A stretch of 64,000 nucleotides of DNA from Anaerolineales bacterium (GCA_015075185.1 JABTUW010000004.1:806001-870000); one strand, 5' to 3'. Positions 1-9,179 are shown, counted from the stretch's first letter. Notes: generated by a model from the letters alone, not told the origin. Program-made: numbers and translations.

Positions 1-33
1 ATAAGAAGGCGATATAACGATAGAGGATAGTTT

Positions 34-1323
34 ATGCAACTCAGACAAGAGCTTCTCCGCCGTCAGGCTGAAAACAAGCCGATTCGAGTTGGGGCCAGCG
101 GAGCGGGCTGGATGGGCAGCGGCTTTGTCGCCGCGATGAAGCACGTGCCGGGAATGGAGGTCGTCCTGCTGGCCGATGCCGATACCAAAGCCGCCTGGAA
201 CGCCTTTCTCTCGACCGGCCTGTCGCGTGAGGATATTATCGAGGCAGATACGGTCAGCCGGGCGATGGATGCGCTCCAGGCAGGCAGGCGCGTCGTCACC
301 GGCGACTACCGGCTGGCCGCCCAGGTGGAGGCAGTGGACATCGTCGCCGATGTGACTTACTCCCCGGCCATTGGCGCGGAGACCGCTTACACCTGCATCC
401 AGCACGGCAAAGACGTGGTGCTGGTCAACATCGAAGCCGATGTAACGGTCGGGCGCATCCTGAAAAAATTGGCGCAAGAAGCCGGCGTGCTGTACACCGT
501 TTCTTCGGGCGACGAGCCGGGCTGCCTGATGGAGCTTTACAACTTTGTCACCTGCCTGGGCTATGAAATTATGGTCATCGGCAAGGGCAAAAATAACCCG
601 CTTAACCCCGCCGCCACCCCCGAAACGGTGGCCGAGTCGGCCCGCCGGCAGGATAAAGACCCCTATCAGGTCGCTTCATACGTGGATGGCACCAAAACCA
701 TGTTCGAGATGACCTGCGCGGCCAACGCCACCGGCTGCCTGCCGATGCAGCGGGGGATGATCGGCCCCGAAGCAACGCTGGAAACGGTTTCGCAAGCGTT
801 TGCCCTGGCCGAAGATGGCGGCCTGACCCGGTTTCCCGGCGCAGTGGATTTTGTGCAGGGCAGTTCGATGGCCGGCGGGGTCTTTGTCACCGTCCGCATT
901 GACGACGCCCGCATCCAGGCCGACCTGAATTATCTCAAGGTGGGCACAGGCAAATATTTCACCTTTTTCCGGCCCTACCACCTCTGGTTCCTGGAAGCGC
1001 CTATTTCCATTGCCCAGGCCCACCTGCTGCGCCAACCGACCCTGGCGCCGCTGGATCGCCCCATAGCCGACATCATGACTGTCGCCAAGCGCAACTTGCA
1101 GCCAGGCGAGACGCTGGATGATTTCGGCGGCTTTACGGTTCACGGCGTGATGGATCGCGCCGAAGTGATTCGTGAATTAAAAGCTCTGCCCGTTGGACTG
1201 GCTCCCGGCGCTCAAGTAGCTCGACCTGTCGCTGCCGGGGCAGTTATTACCTGGGATGATGTAAAACTGGACGAAGCCAGCACAGTGGTGAAGCTGCGGC
1301 GGCAGCAGGATGAGTTAGCGTGA
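34..1323 (+). CDS. SAF-domain NAD(P)-dependent oxidoreductase (homoserine-dehydrogenase-like)
   Basis: A 429-residue cytoplasmic protein. The N-terminus is a Rossmann fold with the dinucleotide motif GASGAGWMG at residues 20-28 and an acidic end of strand 2 (LLADAD). The C-terminal ~80 residues resemble a SAF domain (LAPGAQVARPVAAGAVI). Family members are annotated as NAD(P)H oxidoreductases of sugar or sugar-acid metabolism. An AGAGGA at 22-27 supports this start. It leads a run of sugar isomerase and ABC transporter genes, so oxidation or reduction of a carbohydrate intermediate is inferred; the substrate is unknown. Confidence 0.75.
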   Translation: MQLRQELLRRQAENKPIRVGASGAGWMGSGFVAAMKHVPGMEVVLLADADTKAAWNAFLSTGLSREDIIEADTVSRAMDALQAGRRVVTGDYRLAAQVEAVDIVADVTYSPAIGAETAYTCIQHGKDVVLVNIEADVTVGRILKKLAQEAGVLYTVSSGDEPGCLMELYNFVTCLGYEIMVIGKGKNNPLNPAATPETVAESARRQDKDPYQVASYVDGTKTMFEMTCAANATGCLPMQRGMIGPEATLETVSQAFALAEDGGLTRFPGAVDFVQGSSMAGGVFVTVRIDDARIQADLNYLKVGTGKYFTFFRPYHLWFLEAPISIAQAHLLRQPTLAPLDRPIADIMTVAKRNLQPGETLDDFGGFTVHGVMDRAEVIRELKALPVGLAPGAQVARPVAAGAVITWDDVKLDEASTVVKLRRQQDELA

Positions 1324-1329
1324 TACGTG

Positions 1330-1366
1330 ATGCGTGATATGTGAAAAATTTTTACGCATCACGCAT
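1330..1366. repeat. Intergenic word hairpin between genes 1 and 2
   Basis: Perfect 9-bp arms ATGCGTGAT (1330-1338) and ATCACGCAT (1358-1366) enclose an AT-rich loop. The sequence is built from repeated words (ACGTGATGCGTGA, ACGCATCACGCAT) also seen near 9.1, 43.9, 55.1 and 56.9 kb. It lies between a stop codon and the next Shine-Dalgarno. Confidence 0.6.
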
Positions 1367-1410
1367 TACGCATAAAAATAAATTTTTCCGTATTCATAGG
1401 AGGCTCCCCA

Positions 1411-2373
1411 ATGCGTATCGGTGTATTTACAGCTCTTTTTGGAAATTTGTCGTTTGAGGCTGCCCTCGACCGGGCAGTGGCCGCCGGAGTATCGGCGGTG
1501 GAAATCGGAGCGGGGGGTTATCCCGGCCAGCCCCATTGTCCCGTAGACGAACTGCTGGCCAGTAAAAGCGCTCGCCAAAAATACATGGAAGCTATTACCT
1601 CACGCGGGTTGATTCTCAGCGCCTTCAGTGTGCATGCAAACCCGGTTTCGCCAGATAAAGCTGAGGCGCAAAAGGCTGACGAGGATTTTCGCAAGGCGGT
1701 GCGATTGGCCGCGCTGCTGGACATACCCGTTGTCAATGCTTTTTCGGGCCTGCCCGCCGGTTCACCCAAAGACACCATGCCTAACTGGGTCACCTGCCCC
1801 TGGCCCCCGCATTTTTTGCAGATACTGGATTATCAGTGGAATGAAGTGACCATTCCCTACTGGCGTGAGGCCGGCAAATTTGCCGGGGAGCATGGCGTCA
1901 AGGTTGCTTTCGAGATGCATCCAGGCATGCTGGTCTACAATGTGGAAACACTCCTGAAGTTACGCGAGGCCGTTGGACCCATGCTTGGCTGTAACTTTGA
2001 TCCGAGTCACCTGTTCTGGAATGGAGTTGACCCCGTAGCTGCTATTCGCGCCCTGGGTGAGGCGATTTTTCATGTGCATGGCAAGGATTGCTACGTGGAC
2101 ACGTTGAACATCGCCGTGAATGGCTGCAACGACAACAAACCCTACGGCCAAATAGCCAAACGGGCTTGGACCTTCCGCAGCATCGGCTATGGCCACGACG
2201 CCAAAACCTGGAAAGACATCATCAGCGCCCTGCGGCTGGTTGGCTACGATTACGTGATTTCGATTGAACACGAAGATGCCCTGATGTCTATTGACGAGGG
2301 CCTGGCCAAAGGGGTGGCTATGTTGAAAGAGGCAGGGATGGCCGAAACGCCTGGAGAAATGTTTTGGGCGTGA
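1411..2373 (+). CDS. Sugar phosphate isomerase/epimerase (AP-endonuclease-2 TIM barrel)
   Basis: A 320-residue TIM-barrel protein of the xylose-isomerase-like family. Candidate metal-binding positions are visible in order: FEMHPG, CNFDPSHL, HVHGKD and SIEHED, which fits divalent-metal-dependent keto/aldo or 3-epimerase chemistry. A strong AGGAGG at 1398-1403 fixes the start. It resembles the 334-residue protein encoded at 17122 more than the shorter epimerase at 9180. Probably interconverts a sugar or sugar acid imported by the downstream ABC system; substrate unresolved. Confidence 0.78.
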   Translation: MRIGVFTALFGNLSFEAALDRAVAAGVSAVEIGAGGYPGQPHCPVDELLASKSARQKYMEAITSRGLILSAFSVHANPVSPDKAEAQKADEDFRKAVRLAALLDIPVVNAFSGLPAGSPKDTMPNWVTCPWPPHFLQILDYQWNEVTIPYWREAGKFAGEHGVKVAFEMHPGMLVYNVETLLKLREAVGPMLGCNFDPSHLFWNGVDPVAAIRALGEAIFHVHGKDCYVDTLNIAVNGCNDNKPYGQIAKRAWTFRSIGYGHDAKTWKDIISALRLVGYDYVISIEHEDALMSIDEGLAKGVAMLKEAGMAETPGEMFWA

Positions 2374-2503
2374 AATGTAAAACGTGATGTGTTTGGGGTA
2401 GTTATAAATACGAACATTGGGGGAGAACAGTTTTTTCGTCTTTCAGTATTTATACAGTATTTAACCTGTATACAACTAATATGTAAAAGTAATACATCTC
2501 TTT

Positions 2504-2532
2504 TTGACTTTTTCAATCTTCCATGTTACCAT
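2504..2532 (+). promoter_or_regulatory. Candidate sigma-70-type promoter for the ABC transporter operon
   Basis: TTGACT (2504-2509), 17-bp spacer, TACCAT (2527-2532) within the 343-bp AT-rich gap (2374-2716) that precedes the binding-protein gene. The rest of this gap shows no ORF or clear structure. The -10 box is weak, so this is tentative. Confidence 0.3.
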
Positions 2533-2716
2533 CCCAAGCGCATCTAACCTCAACAAACGACGTAAAATAACTCCAAAAAACTATGTTAATGCAATGTTTG
2601 GCCTATCTGAGCAGATTTGAAGGGGGGTGACGCCCACGACGCGCTGAATCTAATTTTTTCGTCAGCAATACTCTTTTAGCAATTTCTATGTCGAAATCCA
2701 TTCAAGGAGGAAGTAA

Positions 2717-4090
2717 ATGAGTAAGCGTTTGTTTTGGCTAATTAGCCTGTTGGTCATTCTGACCCTCAGCCTTGGCGGCGCGGCCACTTCCGTGGACGAA
2801 GCCGCTGCTCAAGAGGCAGATATTGGGACCCCACCTGAGGGGGTCACGGAGTTGAACATTCTGTGGGCGCAGTGGGACCCGGCTGACTATCTGCAGACCC
2901 TGGTGGCTGACTACGAAGCCGAGTATGGCATCAAGGTCAATGTCATCCAGGAACCGTGGGGATCGTTCCAGGATTTATTCTTCACCGAGATGTCAGCCCA
3001 GGGTTCTTCTTACGATATGGTCGTTGGCGACAGCCAGTGGCTTGGTCAGGCCTCCAGCGAAGGTCACTATGAAGATATGACCGAGTTTCTGACCTCCACC
3101 GGCATTGACCAGACCGTTACCCCGGCTACGTTACAATACTACGGTGAATTCCCGGCCGGTTCCGGCACCTACTGGGCTTACCCGACCGAAGGCGACGCCA
3201 ACGGCTGGGCGTATCGCAAAGACCTCTTTGAAGACCCCGCCGAACAGGCAGCCTTCAAGGCCGAGTACGGCTATGATCTGGCTCCGCCTGAGACATACGA
3301 GCAGTTGATGGATATTGCTCAGTTCTTCACCCGCCCCGATCAAAATCTGTATGGGGTCGCCATCTACACCCAGGCCGACTACGACGCCCTGACCATGGGT
3401 GTCCAGAACGCTCTCTTTAGCTGGGGCGGTGACTGGAGCGACGCCAACAACAATCCTATGGGTGTCGTCAACTCGCCGGAAGCGGTTGAAGCGGTGCAGT
3501 TCTACCGTGACCTGTACGACTGCTGTCAGGCGCCTGGCCTGAGCAACGCCTTCTTTGTCGAAGTCAACGACGCCTTCATCGGCGGGCAGGTGGCTATGGC
3601 CATGAACTACTTTGCCTTCTTCCCGGCCCTGGTCAACCCCGAAGTCAGCCCCTATGCCGAGCAGACCGGCTTCTTTGTCAATCCCAAAGGCCCCGGTGGG
3701 GAGCAATATGCTGCTCTCGGTGGTCAGGGTATGAGCATCATCTCCTACATCTCTGACGACCAAAAAGAAGCTGCCAAACACTTCATCAAGTGGTTTGCCC
3801 AGGAAGAGGTTCAGCAAGAATGGGCCAAATTGGGCGGTTACACCTGTAACATTAATGTATTACAGTCTCAGGAGTTCCTGGATGCCGCTCCCTATAACGC
3901 AGCCTTTGCCGAGACCATGACCTTTGTCAAGGACTTCTGGAATATCCCCATCTACGGCGAGCTTCTCCGGGTCAGCCAGGCTGAACTCGGCCGGTTCATC
4001 ATCGAAGGCCAGGGCACGGCTGAAGACACCATGAACGCCATCGCCGAACAACACCAACAAATCCTCGAGGATGCCGGTTTTATTAAGTAG
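2717..4090 (+). CDS. ABC transporter extracellular sugar-binding protein
   Basis: A 457-residue family 1 solute-binding protein with a signal peptide (hydrophobic stretch residues 6-22, then Ala-rich). It captures a carbohydrate outside the membrane and delivers it to the permeases encoded next. I see no lipobox cysteine, so it looks secreted rather than lipid-anchored, which is less common for a monoderm binding protein. A perfect AGGAGG lies 8 bp before the ATG. A terminator-like hairpin follows, consistent with higher expression of the binding protein than of the membrane components. Confidence 0.88.
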   Translation: MSKRLFWLISLLVILTLSLGGAATSVDEAAAQEADIGTPPEGVTELNILWAQWDPADYLQTLVADYEAEYGIKVNVIQEPWGSFQDLFFTEMSAQGSSYDMVVGDSQWLGQASSEGHYEDMTEFLTSTGIDQTVTPATLQYYGEFPAGSGTYWAYPTEGDANGWAYRKDLFEDPAEQAAFKAEYGYDLAPPETYEQLMDIAQFFTRPDQNLYGVAIYTQADYDALTMGVQNALFSWGGDWSDANNNPMGVVNSPEAVEAVQFYRDLYDCCQAPGLSNAFFVEVNDAFIGGQVAMAMNYFAFFPALVNPEVSPYAEQTGFFVNPKGPGGEQYAALGGQGMSIISYISDDQKEAAKHFIKWFAQEEVQQEWAKLGGYTCNINVLQSQEFLDAAPYNAAFAETMTFVKDFWNIPIYGELLRVSQAELGRFIIEGQGTAEDTMNAIAEQHQQILEDAGFIK

Positions 4091-4103
4091 TTTGCCAAAA
4101 TTT

Positions 4104-4134
4104 AAGGGAGGCGGCGTGAAGCCCCTCCCTTTTT
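4104..4134 (+). terminator. Hairpin with T-run after the binding-protein gene
   Basis: Arms AAGGGAGG (4104-4111) and CCTCCCTT (4124-4131) followed by a run of five T. It sits between the binding protein and permease genes of one operon, so it is probably an attenuating or 3'-end stabilising structure. Confidence 0.6.
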
Positions 4135-4154
4135 GCGAACGGATGTAATCTCAA

Positions 4155-4191
4155 GGCGGTAGGGGTAGGTCACTGACTTATCCCTACCGCC
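4155..4191. promoter_or_regulatory. Second hairpin in the binding-protein/permease gap
   Basis: Perfect 10-bp arms GGCGGTAGGG (4155-4164) and CCCTACCGCC (4182-4191) with a 17-nt loop and no T-run, 21 bp before the permease start. Possibly an mRNA processing or stability element. Confidence 0.4.
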
Positions 4192-4212
4192 CGAACACGG
4201 AAAGGCAGGACC

Positions 4213-5184
4213 ATGTCAACAGCAGTCAAAACGCAAGGCGAACTGTCCGCCGTTAAACGCGGTACCCAACCACAGCGCCAGCGCGGTCTAAGCGATCAAG
4301 CCATCCGTAACTGGTTCATCTGGCCGACGATGATCCTCTTGATTGCAATGAACGTTTTCCCTCTCATTTACAGCCTGTACCTCAGCTTCACCAACTATTC
4401 TGCCATTAAAAAAAGCCCACCTGTCTGGATTGCTTTTGATAACTTTGCCCGCGTCTTGAGCGATGAAAAAATGTGGTTCTATTTCTCGACGACCGGCAAA
4501 TATGTCCTCGTCACCGTAGTCCTGCAATTATTGTTGGGTTTTATTTTGGCTCTCCTGGTCCGGGAAAAGTTTTTTGGCAGCGGGGTTATTACTACCCTCA
4601 TCCTGGTGCCGATGATGTTATCGCCGGTCGTAGCCGGCCTGTTTTGGAAATTGATGTACAATCCTTCGTTCGGCTACCTCAACTACCTGTTAGGATTTGA
4701 AAGCGCCAGAGTAGCGCCGGACTGGCTGGCCAGCCGCTGGGCCGGCAAACCTGTGCCGGGGCTGGCTTTATGGGCGGTAATGATGGTAGATATCTGGATG
4801 TGGACACCTTTTGTGATGCTGCTCATCCTCTCCGGTCTAAAAGCCATCCCTGACTACCTGTATGAGGCGGCGGCCATTGATCGGGCCAGTTCCTGGTTCC
4901 AGTTCCGGCGGATCACTCTACCCCAGGTGGCTCCCCTGGTGCTGATTGCGCTGCTCTTCCGTACGATTGAAGCCTTCCAAAAATCATTTGACTTGGTTAT
5001 GGGCCTCACCGGAGGTGGCCCCGGCGAACAGACAGAGTTGGTGGCCGTCAACATTTACCGGCAGGCCTTCCAGGGGCAGTGGCAAACCGGTCGCGCCAGC
5101 GCGGTGGCCTATGTCGTGCTGATTATTGTGATTGCGGTCAGCAACCTCTACATTAGAAATCTCAACCGGATGAAAGGAAGCTGA
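4213..5184 (+). CDS. Sugar ABC transporter permease (MalF-like)
   Basis: A 323-residue inner-membrane permease with about six transmembrane segments. The cytoplasmic EAA loop (YEAAAIDRASSWFQFRRITL) that docks on the ATPase is clear in the C-terminal third. It pairs with the next permease, 3 bp downstream, to form the heterodimeric channel of a carbohydrate importer. The N-terminal ~30 residues are polar and cytoplasmic. Substrate is not deducible from sequence. Confidence 0.88.
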   Translation: MSTAVKTQGELSAVKRGTQPQRQRGLSDQAIRNWFIWPTMILLIAMNVFPLIYSLYLSFTNYSAIKKSPPVWIAFDNFARVLSDEKMWFYFSTTGKYVLVTVVLQLLLGFILALLVREKFFGSGVITTLILVPMMLSPVVAGLFWKLMYNPSFGYLNYLLGFESARVAPDWLASRWAGKPVPGLALWAVMMVDIWMWTPFVMLLILSGLKAIPDYLYEAAAIDRASSWFQFRRITLPQVAPLVLIALLFRTIEAFQKSFDLVMGLTGGGPGEQTELVAVNIYRQAFQGQWQTGRASAVAYVVLIIVIAVSNLYIRNLNRMKGS

Positions 5185-5187
5185 GCG

Positions 5188-6186
5188 ATGTCAGCCTTTA
5201 CCGAAACGGGACCCAGCGTCCCGGTTACCGAAAGTATCCGGGTTGACAAGGTCAGCCCCCGGGCCAAATTATTCAAGAATCTACGGGCGATATTGGTGGT
5301 CATCTGCGCCCTTATCGGCCTGGTGCCGGTGTTGATTATGGGCATGACCGCCTTTAAATCTCGCGCCGATGTTGTGTCTGTGCCGCCCCGCTTTATTTTC
5401 CAACCGACGCTGGAAGGCATTGTCTTCCTGCTCACGGAGCGATCCCAGCTCTCCGGCAAACGTCTGGAAGATGCCAAAAAGAATATTGACAACCTGGACC
5501 TTTTCGACCGGGTTGCCCTCCAAAACGGCCAGGTAATCAACGGCCCCAGTGACTTTGTGATGCGCTTGCGCAATTCCCTGATTATCGCCGGCGGTTCAAC
5601 CATTGCCTCCGTTATACTGGGTGTGTTTGCTGCCTATGCCTTCAGTCGTTTCAACATGCCCGGCAAGGACGATCTGCTCTTTTTTATCTTAAGTACCCGC
5701 ATGCTGCCGGCGGTTGTCGTCACCATTCCGCTCTTTTTGATGTACCGCCAGTTAGGTCTGCACGACACTCACCTGGGCATGATTCTGCTGTACACGGTTT
5801 TTAACCTGTCGCTGACCGTCTGGCTGCTCAAAGGCTTTATTGACGAGATACCCAAAGAATATGAAGAAGCCGCCCTGGTTGACGGCTATTCCCGCCTCCA
5901 GGCGTTTTACAAAATTGTGTTACCCCAGGCAGCCACCGGCATCGCCGCAACGACGGTCTTCGCTCTGATTTTTGCCTGGAATGAGTACGCTTTTGCCCTC
6001 ATGCTCACCAGCCAGGCAGCTCGCACCGCCCCGCCGGCCATTGCCACCATGCAGGGTCGCGGCGGGATTGAGTGGTCGGCTATCGCCGCCGGCTCGCTGG
6101 TTTTCCTGATCCCGGTGGTCATCGTCACCTTTGCCCTGCGCCGGCACCTGCTGCGCGGCGTGACGTTTGGGGCCATCCGCCAATAA
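5188..6186 (+). CDS. Carbohydrate ABC transporter permease (MalG-like)
   Basis: A 332-residue permease with an EAA loop (EYEEAALVDGYSRLQAFYKI). After TM1 it has an extended extracytoplasmic segment (about residues 65-115), including a charged stretch TERSQLSGKRLEDAKKN, longer than in a compact MalG homologue. An AGGAAG before the ATG and a 3-bp gap to the preceding permease indicate translational coupling. Partner of the 4213 permease and the two downstream ATPases. Confidence 0.87.
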   Translation: MSAFTETGPSVPVTESIRVDKVSPRAKLFKNLRAILVVICALIGLVPVLIMGMTAFKSRADVVSVPPRFIFQPTLEGIVFLLTERSQLSGKRLEDAKKNIDNLDLFDRVALQNGQVINGPSDFVMRLRNSLIIAGGSTIASVILGVFAAYAFSRFNMPGKDDLLFFILSTRMLPAVVVTIPLFLMYRQLGLHDTHLGMILLYTVFNLSLTVWLLKGFIDEIPKEYEEAALVDGYSRLQAFYKIVLPQAATGIAATTVFALIFAWNEYAFALMLTSQAARTAPPAIATMQGRGGIEWSAIAAGSLVFLIPVVIVTFALRRHLLRGVTFGAIRQ

Positions 6187-6271
6187 AAGCGGCAGGGGAG
6201 CGACTAATTCTAAACCCTTACTTCCTACTCCTTACTCCCCCAATTACCTTAAATTACAGTTTGGACAGATT

Positions 6272-7363
6272 ATGGCTACAATCGAACTCCAGCAAGTTGA
6301 AAAAAAATTCGGCGATGTTTACGCCGTTAAACCGATGGATTTAACCATCACCACGGGTGAGTTTGTCGTACTGCTCGGCCCTTCGGGCTGTGGCAAGACG
6401 ACTACCCTGCGCATGATTTCCGGCCTGGAAACGGTCAGCGGCGGCCAGATTTACCTGGATGGCCGGCATGTCACCTGGCTGTCACCGGCCGACCGGGATA
6501 TCGCCTTTGTATTTCAGTTCTTTGCTCTCTATCCCCACCTGACGACCCGCGAGAATATTGCTTTTCCCTTGCAAGCAGAGGGGGCCTCCCAAGAAACCAT
6601 TGAAAAGCGGGTCAAAGAAGTGGTGGACCTACTGCAAATCAGGCATCTGCTGGATATGCGGCCCGGCAAACTCAGCGGTGGCGACAAGCAGCGCGTCGCC
6701 CTGGCCCGCGCCCTGGTCCGGCGGCCGGCCGCCTTCCTGATGGATGAGCCGCTTGGCGCGCTCGACGCCGATTTCCGCGAAAGCATGCGGGCGGAAATCA
6801 AAAAACTACACATCAACCAAAACGCGACCACTGTGTACGTCACCCACGACCAGATTGAAGCGATGGCTATGGGCGACCGCATTGTGGTCATGTCTAACGC
6901 CGAGGTACAGCAGGTCGGCACGCCGGCCCAGGTTTACTATGATCCAGCCAACCTGTTTGTGGCTCGCTTCATCGGCAGCCCCGGCATGAACCTGGTAGCC
7001 GGACAATACGCCGATGGCGTCGTCAATTTGCCCGGCTCAAACAAATACGCGGCTGCGCCGGAGTGGTGCGACTCTCTCCAAGAAGGGCGCAACGGCAAAG
7101 ACCTGGTAATTGTCGGCTTTCGTCCCGAAGCCGCCCAGATCAAGCCCGACGGGATGTTGGCGGGTGAGGTGTACGCCTCGGAACTTTATGGAGCACATAC
7201 CTTGCTCCACGTCAATCTGCAAGATGAAATTGTCCATATCCGCACCGACCGGCTGTCTCGCTATCCCATTGGCACCATGGTCCGCTTTGATCTTGACCCC
7301 GACATGGTGCGCTTTTTCAACCCGGCCACTGAACTGGCGATCACGCGAAAGGGTATCTCATGA
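6272..7363 (+). CDS. ABC transporter ATP-binding protein (UgpC/MalK family), first of two
   Basis: A 363-residue ATPase. Walker A GPSGCGKTT (36-44), Q-loop Gln82, signature LSGGDKQ (134-140), Walker B LMDEP with Asp158/Glu159, switch His in YVTHD, then an OB-type MOBE/TOBE regulatory domain. The ATG at 6272 matches the family N-terminus (MATIELQQVEKKFG); an in-frame ATG at 6167 lies inside the permease gene and is rejected. Its stop overlaps the next ATPase start (ATGA), implying an obligate pair and probably a heterodimer. Confidence 0.88.
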   Translation: MATIELQQVEKKFGDVYAVKPMDLTITTGEFVVLLGPSGCGKTTTLRMISGLETVSGGQIYLDGRHVTWLSPADRDIAFVFQFFALYPHLTTRENIAFPLQAEGASQETIEKRVKEVVDLLQIRHLLDMRPGKLSGGDKQRVALARALVRRPAAFLMDEPLGALDADFRESMRAEIKKLHINQNATTVYVTHDQIEAMAMGDRIVVMSNAEVQQVGTPAQVYYDPANLFVARFIGSPGMNLVAGQYADGVVNLPGSNKYAAAPEWCDSLQEGRNGKDLVIVGFRPEAAQIKPDGMLAGEVYASELYGAHTLLHVNLQDEIVHIRTDRLSRYPIGTMVRFDLDPDMVRFFNPATELAITRKGIS

Positions 7364-8451
7364 GTAATGTAACCTTACAGCATATTACCAAGCGATTTGG
7401 GATGATTACGGCGCTCAAGGATGTTTCTTTCTCCATCAAAGACGGCGAGTTTTTTGTACTGCTCGGCCCCACCGGTGCGGGCAAAACCACTACCTTGCGG
7501 GTGATTGCCGGGCTGGAAAAGCAAGATATTGGCCAGGTCAGCTTTGATGATGAGGTAATTGATCACCTGACCCCGGCCGACCGTGATATTGCTTTTGTCT
7601 TTCAACAATATTCACTCTATCCAACCATGTCCGTCTACGACAACCTGGCCTTTCCGCTGCGCTCCCCGCTGCGGCGCACGCCCGAGCCGGAAATCCGCAA
7701 GCGGGTCGAAGAAACCTCCGAAAAGCTGCGCATCAGCCACTTGCTACAACGCAAAACCGCCCGCCTTTCGGGTGGCGAAATGCAGCGCGTCTCGATTGGC
7801 CGGGCCATTGTGCGCAATCCCCGCATCTTCCTTATGGATGAACCGCTGTCGAACCTCGATGCCAAGCTGCGCGAGGCGCTGCGGGTCGAATTGCAGCACC
7901 TCCAAAAAACCGAAGGCAGCACAACCCTCTTTGTAACCCATGATCAGGTTGAAGCTTTGACGATGGCCGATCAAATCGCAGTTCTGCACGAGGGGCAAAT
8001 TGTCCAGATTGGCACCCCTACCGACATCTACGACCGGCCGGCGACGATATTTGTGGCCCAACTCGTGGGCAGTCCCAGCATTAACCTGTTCAAGGCCAGC
8101 CACCAAGATGGGGCGATGGTGGTCGAAAACAGCCCGGTCCACTTTGCTTTGGGTGCGGCCGCGGCAGATTTACCGGCCACCTTTACTTTAGGCGTTCGCC
8201 CCGAAGATGTACAGCCCGACCCCAATGGCGACTTTGCCGGCCAGATCAACCTGATCGAGCCGCTGGGGGTGGAAACGATCCTGCACATCAAAGTAGGCGA
8301 GCAAACCTTACTCAGCAACATTTCCGGGATGGCTACGTGGCGCATCGGCGACACGATCCGCTTTAACATCGCCCGCGAGCGGCTGCACTATTTTGACTCG
8401 GACCGGCAGAACCGCATCGCCATGCCCGAAGCTTTACAGGTCCAAGTTTAG
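7360..8451 (+). CDS. ABC transporter ATP-binding protein (MalK-like), second of two
   Basis: A 363-residue paralogue of the preceding gene, overlapping it by 4 bp. Walker A GPTGAGKTT (36-44), signature LSGGEMQ, Walker B FLMDEPLSNLD, His switch FVTHD, TOBE-like C-terminus. Most sugar importers use one homodimeric ATPase; two adjacent MalK-like ATPases occur in GlpST-type importers, for example rhizobial glycerol transport. A heterodimeric ATPase is inferred from the overlap. Confidence 0.87.
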   Translation: MSNVTLQHITKRFGMITALKDVSFSIKDGEFFVLLGPTGAGKTTTLRVIAGLEKQDIGQVSFDDEVIDHLTPADRDIAFVFQQYSLYPTMSVYDNLAFPLRSPLRRTPEPEIRKRVEETSEKLRISHLLQRKTARLSGGEMQRVSIGRAIVRNPRIFLMDEPLSNLDAKLREALRVELQHLQKTEGSTTLFVTHDQVEALTMADQIAVLHEGQIVQIGTPTDIYDRPATIFVAQLVGSPSINLFKASHQDGAMVVENSPVHFALGAAAADLPATFTLGVRPEDVQPDPNGDFAGQINLIEPLGVETILHIKVGEQTLLSNISGMATWRIGDTIRFNIARERLHYFDSDRQNRIAMPEALQVQV

Positions 8452-8474
8452 TTTGTGCATTGAGGAGCAAGAAA

Positions 8475-8545
8475 TTTAACCAGGAAGGCGCAAAGACACA
8501 AATAAAAGATTTAAAACTTCGTAACTTGGTGTTTTTGCGGTAAAG
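8475..8545. repeat. Degenerate AAAGACACA-type intergenic repeat
   Basis: Text resembling the widespread bacterial repeat whose halves read AACCAGGAAGGCGCAAAGAC and CTTGGTGTTTTTGCGGT, here as loose inverted halves between the ATPase and the next gene. No coding potential seen. Confidence 0.4.
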
Positions 8546-8579
8546 TGTTTTGGCTTTGAATTTTTGCTAGAGGAAACCT

Positions 8580-9041
8580 ATGAAAAAACGACGTCTACAT
8601 GTGCCAATCGGCCTACCAATCTCAGTGGTGGTACTCTTGATTCTGGGCGCGGTGGCCAACCCCATTATCAGTTCAATTTTTACCGAGCAACAACTCAGCA
8701 CCAATGTCCTTCTCTCGGCCATCCCCTTTGTTTGCATTTTCGCAGCCATCGTGCTGGCTTTTATCACCCTGGTGGCCTTTGTGGCCAGTCTGCTCAACCA
8801 TAACATCCCGCCCGAGGTCTATCGCCCCATTGAATTAACCATCATCGCCGGCATTGTTCTGGGTATCCTGGGCATGTTCCAGCCCTGGTTCTTCATGGCC
8901 TACCGGGTCGGCTTCTTTGTGCTGCTCTTCTCCACGTTTGGCTTCATTCTGTGGAGCCACGTGATCCCCAAAGGAGTCCAGCACAGCGAGGAGGTTGGCG
9001 GCGTCTCGATCGGCGAATTTGAGCAGGGTCACAGTGGTTGA
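8580..9041 (+). CDS. Small integral membrane protein of unknown function
   Basis: A 153-residue protein with about four transmembrane helices (near residues 10-32, 40-65, 82-100, 103-122) and a short charged tail. AGAGGA just upstream supports the ATG. I do not recognise a family. Its position directly after the two ATPases suggests an accessory membrane component of the importer, but this is positional inference only. Confidence 0.55.
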   Translation: MKKRRLHVPIGLPISVVVLLILGAVANPIISSIFTEQQLSTNVLLSAIPFVCIFAAIVLAFITLVAFVASLLNHNIPPEVYRPIELTIIAGIVLGILGMFQPWFFMAYRVGFFVLLFSTFGFILWSHVIPKGVQHSEEVGGVSIGEFEQGHSG

Positions 9042-9081
9042 GCGGCTTCTTTCAATGGATGTTGACCGAGAGGTGGTAGAA

Positions 9082-9130
9082 CGTAAAACGGATTACGTCA
9101 AAGTTTAGCCATCAATCATTACGTTTTACG
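9082..9130. repeat. Intergenic word hairpin upstream of epimerase gene
   Basis: Perfect 9-bp arms CGTAAAACG (9082-9090) and CGTTTTACG (9122-9130), same word family as the 1330 and 55110 hairpins, ending about 50 bp before the next start codon. Confidence 0.55.
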
Positions 9131-9179
9131 CATTACTCATCCTATCATTATTTCTTATGTACCATATCGGAGGTTAACT

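Noticed and set aside
2374..2716. Small gene or RNA in the gap before the binding protein
   Set aside because: No ORF with a ribosome site and no stable structure seen; only a weak promoter candidate.
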